From contig JAESUK010000117.1 in the NCBI GenBank assembly GCA_016763095.1, positions 1 to 6,784 of the forward strand: DNA of 6,784 nucleotides. The letters are read 5' to 3'. This DNA is from Alphaproteobacteria bacterium (GTDB lineage: Bacteria; Pseudomonadota; Alphaproteobacteria; Micavibrionales; Micavibrionaceae). Below, in pieces: positions 1-4,786 of this stretch. The number at the start of each line of letters is the position of its first letter. The stretch's first letter is position 1. The position numbers and the translations under genes were made by a program. The notes beneath the pieces were generated by a model, which searched no databases, had not been told where the DNA came from, and saw only the letters and a program-made list of their open reading frames with translations.

Positions 1-13
1 AATAAGTATTACT

Positions 14-40
14 AAGCAGCCATCTGATGTTGGCTGTTTT
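14..40 (+). terminator. Probable intrinsic terminator of a rightward gene left of the window
   Basis: Bases 14-22 (AAGCAGCCA) pair with 31-39 (TGGCTGTTT) to give a 9-bp stem with one G-U pair and an 8-base loop, followed by a T-rich stretch (37-40, then TTTs at 44-46). The T-rich side lies on the + strand, so it best fits a rightward transcript entering from outside the window and converging on mnmA. On the - strand the same hairpin is followed by CTTAGTAAT, which lacks a U-run, so it would be at best a weak terminator for mnmA. Confidence 0.45.
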
Positions 41-53
41 CTGTTTCTGTGAT

Positions 54-1172
54 TCAGCCACCACCAATCATACGGTCATTCACATAGCAAACCGCTGCTT
101 GCCCTGGAGCAATTCCATATTGTGTATTTGGGAGAATGATATGCGCTGATCCCCCTTCGTTTAGCGTAAGAACCGCAGGAATAGGCTTCATAACAGATCT
201 AAACTTAAGCATAATGTCCATGCTCTGTGGCGTTGTGTCAGCAATAAGCCAGTTACATTGGTTGATATATATGATGTCACGTGCCAGTGCTTCTTTATCG
301 CCCACAATCACCTGATTGTTCTGCGCATCAATTTTGACCACATAAAATGGGCTGTTATCTGCGTTTACGCCGCCACCAATTCCAAGACCTTTGCGTTGAC
401 CAATTGTGTAATGAATAACCCCGTTATGTTGCCCAATCACTTTGCCAGTAAGCGTTACAATATCGCCTGATTTCTCTGATGCTGGGTTGATCTTCTTTAC
501 AACGCTGGCGTAATCTCCGTTTGGCACAAAGCAGATGTCTTGGCTGTCAGGCTTGTTTGCGTTATTCAGCCCTAAACGCTCGGCGTGCTGACGCGTGATG
601 TCTTTTGTCCATCCACCCAAAGGAAATCGTAGGAAGTTAAGTTGGTCTTGTGTGGTTGCAAAAAGAAAATAGCTCTGATCTTTTCCGTGATCAATGGCAC
701 GTTCTAATTCGGCATGTTCTGTTTCTGAATTGATGCTACGCTTGATATAGTGCCCTGTTGCCATGCAATCAGCACCAAGGTCATGTGCAACTTTAAGTAA
801 ATCTCTGAATTTGACAGTTTGGTTGCACTTCACACAAGGGATGGGTGTTTCCCCTTTAAGGTAGGTCTCAACAAAGTCATCGATCACAGATTCTTTGAAG
901 TTATCTTCGTAATTTAGGACATAATGTGGAAATCCAAGTTCATCTGCGACGCGCTTTGCATCATAGATGTCTTGTCCTGCACAGCACGCGCCTTTGCGCT
1001 CCACTGCCATGCCATAATCATAAAGTTGGAGTGTAACCCCAATGACTTCATAACCCTCTTCATGAAGCAAGGCAGCGGTTACAGACGAGTCTACGCCACC
1101 AGACATTGCGACAACAACGCGTGTATCTTTCGGGGCTTTCTTAAATCCTAAACTGTTTACTGCTTCATTCAT
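54..1172 (-). CDS. mnmA: tRNA-specific 2-thiouridylase MnmA
   Basis: Cytosolic enzyme that adenylates U34 of Lys, Glu and Gln tRNAs and replaces its oxygen with sulfur to give 2-thiouridine. Using the ATG at 1172 (372 residues), the PP-loop SGGVDSS is at 24-30. GACCAGQD follows at 62-69, then PC-VKC-N with Cys113 and Cys116; Cys116 aligns with the family's catalytic cysteine. TGHY is at 139-142, DQSYFLF at 165-171, and DSQDICF holds the second catalytic cysteine, Cys214. The C-terminal beta-barrel includes YTIGQRKGLGIGG and ends in YGIAPGQAAVCY. Length is normal for the family. The frame could also begin at TTG 1208 (12 residues more) or GTG 1181. I prefer ATG 1172 because conservation begins near NSLGF and a promoter-like pair occupies 1208-1180. 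No Shine-Dalgarno site is visible before any of the three. It is last of three leftward sulfur-metabolism genes, 79 bp after the ferredoxin gene. Confidence 0.95.
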   Translation of the reverse strand: MNEAVNSLGFKKAPKDTRVVVAMSGGVDSSVTAALLHEEGYEVIGVTLQLYDYGMAVERKGACCAGQDIYDAKRVADELGFPHYVLNYEDNFKESVIDDFVETYLKGETPIPCVKCNQTVKFRDLLKVAHDLGADCMATGHYIKRSINSETEHAELERAIDHGKDQSYFLFATTQDQLNFLRFPLGGWTKDITRQHAERLGLNNANKPDSQDICFVPNGDYASVVKKINPASEKSGDIVTLTGKVIGQHNGVIHYTIGQRKGLGIGGGVNADNSPFYVVKIDAQNNQVIVGDKEALARDIIYINQCNWLIADTTPQSMDIMLKFRSVMKPIPAVLTLNEGGSAHIILPNTQYGIAPGQAAVCYVNDRMIGGG

Positions 1173-1179
1173 GGCGCGC

Positions 1180-1208
1180 ACTATATGGTTTTTCGAGGAG
1201 AAAAGCAA
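1180..1208 (-). promoter_or_regulatory. Candidate mnmA promoter implying a leaderless mRNA
   Basis: Read on the - strand, TTGCTT (1208-1203) and TATAGT (1185-1180, five of six consensus bases) are separated by exactly 17 bp. Only seven bases (GCGCGCC) lie between the -10 box and the ATG at 1172, so initiation at the usual distance would fall on or next to the A of the start codon. This agrees with the missing Shine-Dalgarno sequence. The -35 match is only TTG plus mismatches, so this is a suggestion from pattern alone. Confidence 0.35.
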
Positions 1209-1251
1209 GGTTTAGACATAATCGTAAATGTGTGGGTGGTGTGCCGAGTGC

Positions 1252-1590
1252 TTACCAGTCAACATCTGTTCCAGGCAGAGCTACTTTTAAGCCGTCTTTG
1301 TCTTTATCCATAATGATCTGACAGCCAAGGCGAGAAGACTTCTTAAGGTCAAAAGCGAGATCCAGCATATCTTCCTCTTCATCGGATATATCGTCGCCAT
1401 CAGTCTTACATTTCTCTTGAAAGTCAGGGTGTACATAGACGTGACATGTCGCACAAGCAAGTCCGCCGCCACATGCACCTTCGATTTCATCAATCCCATT
1501 TTGAATGGCAACTTCCATAATGGAGAGCCCTTCAGCAGCATCGATTTCTACTTCAGTTTTGTCTTTTCGTATAAATGTAATCTTAGGCAT
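1252..1590 (-). CDS. Adrenodoxin-type [2Fe-2S] ferredoxin
   Basis: A 112-residue soluble electron carrier. The cluster ligands follow the adrenodoxin/ISC ferredoxin spacing: Cys40, Cys46 and Cys49 in CGGGLACATC (C-x5-C-x2-C) and Cys90 in SRLGCQI. Typical family features are the N-terminal ITFIRKD strand, GLSIMEVAIQNGID before the cluster loop, and an acidic helix (DDISDEEEDMLDLAF, 66-80) that in relatives is the docking face for reductase or partner proteins. An extra Cys61 is not a ligand in the family pattern. The length matches the family. The ATG shares its A with the TAA stop of the upstream desulfurase gene (TAATG on the - strand), which points to translational coupling and one transcript. 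In this setting its likely job is to supply electrons for Fe-S assembly or for tRNA thiolation. The specific partner is inferred, not shown. Confidence 0.93.
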   Translation of the reverse strand: MPKITFIRKDKTEVEIDAAEGLSIMEVAIQNGIDEIEGACGGGLACATCHVYVHPDFQEKCKTDGDDISDEEEDMLDLAFDLKKSSRLGCQIIMDKDKDGLKVALPGTDVDW

Positions 1591-2702
1591 TAATTAGCTA
1601 GTCTCTGTATGATTTTTGTCCATGACTTGATAAAGGCATCAATATCACCTTGGGTGGTAGCCCATCCGGATGAAATACGCAAGCCACTTTTTGCTTGAGA
1701 ATCAGTCGCACCCATGGCTTTGAGGACGTGACTAGCCTGCATGGAACCGCTAGAGCAAGCAGAGCCAGCACTTACAGAAATGCCTTCCAAATCAAGGCTC
1801 ATAAGTAATGTTGATGAGTCAAATCCTTCAATAGTTAGGGATGTTGTGTTGGCAACGCGAGGCGCATCCTCGCCATTAATGATCACCTTGGGGTGGGAGG
1901 TCTTTAGCGCCGTCTCAATCTGTGTTCTGTAAGCCTCTAACTTAGGAAAGTTATCAAGGTTATCAAGGGCAATTTCTGCCACGATTCCAAACCCATGAAT
2001 ACCTGCAACATTCTCTGTTCCTGCACGCTGTCGGCGTTCTTGCCCTCCACCATGAATAAGCTTTGGCGGGTTTGTCCCATTCTGCATGATAAGTGCGCCC
2101 ATACCTTGTGGCCCGCCCATTTTGTGGGCAGAGAGGCTAAGGAAGTCCACGCCCATGGATGGGAAATGCAAAGGTATACGACCAGCGGCTTGTACTGCAT
2201 CGGTGTGAAATAGGCCGTCATACTGCTTAACCAAAATGGATATCTCTTTAATCGGTTGAATAACGCCCGTTTCATTATTGACCATGATGATGGACACAAA
2301 GCTTGGCGCTTTGCCTTTTCTCAGTAAGTCTTCAAGTGCGCCTAAATCGGTAAGTCCGTTTGTGTGAACGGGGATGAGCTCAACATCTACGCCACCATAA
2401 ATAACAGAAGGGTGATCTGTTGCGGAAACAAGAAGACGTCGGTGCGGTGCATACCCCTTTAAAAGCATGTTATTGGACTCTGTTGCTCCACTGGTGAAAA
2501 TCACCTGTTTTGGGTGGCATCCAACAAGATCTGATACATTTTGCCGTGCCTGCTCAATTATTTTGCGGGATTCGCGTCCTTCTTGGTGGATTGAGGAGGG
2601 ATTCCCAACATGGTGCATAATCTTGCTCATACCATCAATTACGTCTGGATGGATGGGGGCGGTTGCATTGTAATCAAGGTATATTCGGTCGTTTTTTACC
2701 AT
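1590..2702 (-). CDS. NifS/IscS-like cysteine desulfurase
   Basis: PLP-dependent, class V aminotransferase-fold enzyme that takes sulfur from L-cysteine, leaving alanine and an enzyme persulfide. Visible in its 370 residues: YLDYNATAP (8-16), GNPSSIH (33-39), the PLP phosphate-binding SGATESNN (71-78), His97 in the ATDHPSV segment that stacks on PLP in relatives, NNETG (142-146), HTDAVQ with Asp168 and Gln171, SAHK with Schiff-base Lys194, GGGQERRQRAGTEN (218-231), and the sulfur-accepting Cys316 in SAGSACSSGS. The active-site loop is the NifS/IscS group type, although at 370 residues it is shorter than typical IscS. No IscU, SufE or Suf component is present in the window, so its acceptor is unknown. 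The neighbouring mnmA and ferredoxin suggest tRNA thiolation, Fe-S assembly or both. It starts at ATG 2702 without a clear Shine-Dalgarno site. It is the first gene of the leftward cluster and divergent from the hydrolase. Confidence 0.94.
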   Translation of the reverse strand: MVKNDRIYLDYNATAPIHPDVIDGMSKIMHHVGNPSSIHQEGRESRKIIEQARQNVSDLVGCHPKQVIFTSGATESNNMLLKGYAPHRRLLVSATDHPSVIYGGVDVELIPVHTNGLTDLGALEDLLRKGKAPSFVSIIMVNNETGVIQPIKEISILVKQYDGLFHTDAVQAAGRIPLHFPSMGVDFLSLSAHKMGGPQGMGALIMQNGTNPPKLIHGGGQERRQRAGTENVAGIHGFGIVAEIALDNLDNFPKLEAYRTQIETALKTSHPKVIINGEDAPRVANTTSLTIEGFDSSTLLMSLDLEGISVSAGSACSSGSMQASHVLKAMGATDSQAKSGLRISSGWATTQGDIDAFIKSWTKIIQRLAN

Positions 2703-2805
2703 ATTAATAGCAATCTAAATGTGTGTTGTTGTAAAAAAAAGTATCATTTATCTTGTTGAATATCCACATATATTTTGGGTTGGAAGGAGAAAATATTGGA
2801 CAAAC

Positions 2806-2821
2806 AGTACTCAGATGTACT
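2806..2821. promoter_or_regulatory. Inverted repeat AGTAC-N6-GTACT in the divergent region
   Basis: Perfect 5-bp arms at 2806-2810 and 2817-2821 are separated by six bases. The repeat lies between the divergent desulfurase and hydrolase genes, just upstream of the candidate hydrolase promoter, where a dimeric regulator could affect both. A 5-bp inverted repeat can arise by chance in 170 bp, and I do not recognise it as the site of a known regulator. Confidence 0.22.
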
Positions 2822-2822
2822 A

Positions 2823-2850
2823 TAAACATTATCGGAAACTAAACTATAAT
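2823..2850 (+). promoter_or_regulatory. Candidate promoter of the alpha/beta hydrolase gene
   Basis: A perfect -10 hexamer TATAAT (2845-2850) lies 16 bp after a partial -35 match, TAAACA (2823-2828). Transcription would start near 2857, just ahead of the AGGAA Shine-Dalgarno site at 2864-2868 and the ATG at 2873. The surrounding sequence is very AT-rich, so chance matches are easy. An alternative upstream pair, TTGGAC (2796-2801) with TACTAT (2818-2823), is weaker. No convincing promoter for the leftward desulfurase cluster was found in this 170-bp gap. Confidence 0.35.
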
Positions 2851-2872
2851 AATAAAAAAATACAGGAACAGA

Positions 2873-3553
2873 ATGCCAAATATCATTATTAATGGCCCTG
2901 CAGGCCGTATAGAAGCTGCATATTCTCATTCAAAAAATCCTAACGCACCTCTCGCTGTTATTTTTCATCCTAACCCGTTACAGGGTGGAACGATGAATAA
3001 CAAGGTTACATACACGCTCTTTCAAACATTTGTTGAAAGAGGGTTCTCGGTCGTTCGTTACAATTCACGAGGTGTTGGAAAAAGCCAAGGCGTTTTTGAT
3101 AAAGGTGAAGGCGAGTTAACAGATGCCGCCGCAATTTTAGACTGGATTCAAACTTTAAATCCAAAAGCATCAGGTTTATGGACAGCTGGTTTTTCTTTTG
3201 GGTCTTGGATTAGCATGCAACTTTTGATGCGTCGTCCAGAAATTAAAGGATTTGTATCCGTGGGGCTTCCTGCGACAGAATACGACTTTACATTTTTGGC
3301 TCCATGCCCACGATCAGGGCTTATCTTGAATGGTTCACGCGATAACATTGTTGTAAAAGATGATGTTGATGAAGTCGTTGAGCGTTTGAATGGACAAAAA
3401 GGCATTAAAATTGATTACCGTACAGTTGATGGTGCAAACCACTTCTTCACAGATCATTGCGATCAAGTGAAGTTGGCTATTCACGATCACTTGAACAATG
3501 CAAATGTAGGTGTTCAAGTTGCCACAAATAAAAAGGTTCTTCTGAACGCATAA
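2873..3553 (+). CDS. Alpha/beta hydrolase, COG2945-type
   Basis: A 226-residue soluble alpha/beta-hydrolase-fold protein. The N-terminal signature HPNPLQGGTMNNKV (32-45) and YNSRGVGKSQG (63-73) are typical of the small COG2945 hydrolases common in alphaproteobacteria. The nucleophile elbow is GFSFG with Ser108. Asp157 in NGSRDNIV and His190 in DGANHFF complete a plausible Ser-Asp-His triad. No signal peptide or membrane segment is seen. The start is fixed by AGGAA at 2864-2868 and by an in-frame stop at 2840-2842. The last 20 or so residues are not conserved in character and look like a variable tail. The substrate is unknown; esterase-like activity is the family expectation. It is divergent from the cysteine desulfurase and followed by a strong terminator, so it is probably transcribed alone. 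Confidence 0.9.
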   Translation: MPNIIINGPAGRIEAAYSHSKNPNAPLAVIFHPNPLQGGTMNNKVTYTLFQTFVERGFSVVRYNSRGVGKSQGVFDKGEGELTDAAAILDWIQTLNPKASGLWTAGFSFGSWISMQLLMRRPEIKGFVSVGLPATEYDFTFLAPCPRSGLILNGSRDNIVVKDDVDEVVERLNGQKGIKIDYRTVDGANHFFTDHCDQVKLAIHDHLNNANVGVQVATNKKVLLNA

Positions 3554-3585
3554 TAAAGCAGAGCAGCTGAATAAAAAAATTGAGG

Positions 3586-3613
3586 AAGCCTGCTAGTTTT
3601 AGCGGGCTTTTTT
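3586..3613 (+). terminator. Intrinsic terminator after the alpha/beta hydrolase
   Basis: Bases 3586-3595 (AAGCCTGCTA) pair with 3600-3609 (TAGCGGGCTT) to make a 10-bp stem with one G-U pair and a four-base loop (GTTT). A run of six Ts follows at 3608-3613. It begins 32 bp after the hydrolase stop and insulates the next gene, which must have its own promoter. Confidence 0.9.
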
Positions 3614-3618
3614 ATATC

Positions 3619-3645
3619 TTGAAATATATATAAGAAAAGTATAAA
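3619..3645 (+). promoter_or_regulatory. Candidate promoter of the 358-residue gene
   Basis: TTGAAA (3619-3624) and TATAAA (3640-3645) each match five of six consensus bases, but the spacer is 15 bp, shorter than optimal. A second pair, TTCACT (3647-3652) and TATTAA (3670-3675), has a 17-bp spacer but poorer boxes. Either would give a leader that includes the hairpin at 3688-3706. Some promoter is expected here because of the strong terminator just upstream. Which pair is used cannot be told from sequence, and the region is very AT-rich. Confidence 0.28.
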
Positions 3646-3687
3646 GTTCACTTATTCGAATGTAATTATTATTAAAAAAATAAGTTT

Positions 3688-3706
3688 ATACGTAGTAGGT
3701 ACGTGT
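3688..3706 (+). promoter_or_regulatory. Hairpin framing the Shine-Dalgarno site of the 358-residue gene
   Basis: ACGTA (3690-3694) and TACGT (3700-3704) form a perfect inverted repeat around GTAGG. Flanking A-T and T-G pairs extend it to a 7-bp stem, 3688-3694 with 3700-3706. The presumed Shine-Dalgarno bases AGGT (3697-3700) sit mostly in the five-base loop, and the ATG is at 3710. The repeat could act as a translational operator in RNA or as a protein-binding palindrome in DNA. No function is demonstrated. Confidence 0.35.
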
Positions 3707-3709
3707 TTT

Positions 3710-4786
3710 ATGGGTGATAAGTATAGCGAGATAGAGTTTTATTTACCGAATGGATTGACATATGTCGAGCCAGTTGGTCAATTGAGCGCCCAGCGTTTTT
3801 TTAATCCTGGGGCAAGCCTTACCACAAAGGTTTTTCAAAAAAATGTATCGTCTGTTGTTGACTTCAATAGGTTGCAGAAAGAAAAAGAATCTGACTTTGA
3901 AGAGTTCGCTCGTGAGTTTGCTGGTCGCTATGGAATTAGCGTTGAGATTGGACAGATTAAAGGCGATCAAAGCTTGGAAAAGAAAATACTCTCCCACCAA
4001 GGTTTTTTTCGCCAAACGGCAGATAATTCTACAGACGTAAATCCAAAAGTAGTTTGCACGATTCATGATGGTCTACGTGCAAGGTTTTATGTGACAAAAA
4101 GAGCCCAGCTTGCCAAACTTGCAAATAGGTTAACGGTTTCACAGAATAGTAACATTGTGGATGTACAAGATGGCTTTATGACATTAAATGAAGAAAATGG
4201 TATCCCGCGCTATAAAGTTATTTATGATTTTGAAGGGTTTAATGTTGAGTTGCAGATTTATCACCAAGGCATGGAAAATGCTTTAAGGCAAACGGATAAA
4301 GATCACAAAAGACAGCGGGCGTATGATCAAGCCTTTACAACGCCCAAAAGTGCGCTGACTGATTGGAAATTAGCAACGCTTCTCTCTCGAGGGTCTAAGC
4401 GGTGTGAGACAAACAGGCTCTCAATCCATAATGAATATAGAGCGAAGCTCAAACTAGATAGGTTTGTTGTATCTGATGAGGAAAGGCAGTTTTATTTAAG
4501 TAAAAAAGGGGGGTATTTTTACACTGCTCCCGATCCGTATGAATTTGGCAGACCTGTAAAATCTATGCGTCCAGATTTCCATAGAGGCATGTATGTTATT
4601 GATAATAGTATGTCTGATTACATTGCTGGGTCAAAAGTGATCCCAAAAGAATCTTTTGTGAGCGGCGTGCTAACGGCTTATCAGGAAAGTCAGTTTCCTC
4701 AGTATGGTCAGGGAAGGATTGAGACAAACATAACGGACCAGCATGTTGAGATGGTTAATAATAGCAAAGGTCGAAGTTTCACTTAA
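3710..4786 (+). CDS. Unrecognised 358-residue protein with a RelA/SpoT-like nucleotidyltransferase region
   Basis: I do not recognise this protein as a whole. Residues about 60-206 show the motif order of the RelA/SpoT synthetase fold. GQIKGDQSLEKKI (81-93) resembles the GRPKxxxSIxRKM ATP-binding segment, with Gln replacing the Arg. IHDGLRARFYV (118-128) has Asp120 where the metal-binding Asp sits. IVDVQDGF is at 149-156 and NVELQI (178-183) has Glu180 and Gln182 where EVQI is found in Rel proteins. A basic helix follows with DKDHKRQR (196-203). The G-Y-x-S-x-H segment is degenerate (NGIPRYKV, 163-170), and about 28 residues separate Lys92 from Asp120, an insertion relative to Rel enzymes. 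Residues 1-59 and 220-358 match nothing I know; the latter is rich in Tyr and basic residues (GGYFYTAPDPYEFGRP). There are no HD-hydrolase, TGS or ACT domains, signal peptide or membrane segments. ATG 3710 is preceded by AGGT. No antitoxin-like partner gene adjoins it. Possible roles are a nucleotide-signalling synthetase, a toxin or effector, or an inactive relative. Confidence 0.85.
   Translation: MGDKYSEIEFYLPNGLTYVEPVGQLSAQRFFNPGASLTTKVFQKNVSSVVDFNRLQKEKESDFEEFAREFAGRYGISVEIGQIKGDQSLEKKILSHQGFFRQTADNSTDVNPKVVCTIHDGLRARFYVTKRAQLAKLANRLTVSQNSNIVDVQDGFMTLNEENGIPRYKVIYDFEGFNVELQIYHQGMENALRQTDKDHKRQRAYDQAFTTPKSALTDWKLATLLSRGSKRCETNRLSIHNEYRAKLKLDRFVVSDEERQFYLSKKGGYFYTAPDPYEFGRPVKSMRPDFHRGMYVIDNSMSDYIAGSKVIPKESFVSGVLTAYQESQFPQYGQGRIETNITDQHVEMVNNSKGRSFT

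Noticed and set aside
1173..1208. A 12-residue N-terminal extension of MnmA from TTG 1208
   Set aside because: The added residues are not MnmA-like, no Shine-Dalgarno site precedes the TTG, and the stretch looks like a promoter. It remains possible.
1408..1410. Cys61 of the ferredoxin as a cluster ligand or sign of a different cluster type
   Set aside because: The four canonical [2Fe-2S] ligands (40, 46, 49, 90) are all present with normal spacing; Cys61 is an extra residue in a variable loop.
2744..2929. A 61-codon leftward frame spanning the divergent region
   Set aside because: It covers the hydrolase ribosome-binding site and first codons in antisense, its product has no family features, and the AT-rich gap explains it.
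3710..4786. The Rel-like gene as half of a toxin-antitoxin pair
   Set aside because: There is no small coding region next to it: upstream is a terminator and a 96-bp AT-rich leader, downstream is convergent alaS with no gap. An internal or distant antitoxin cannot be excluded.
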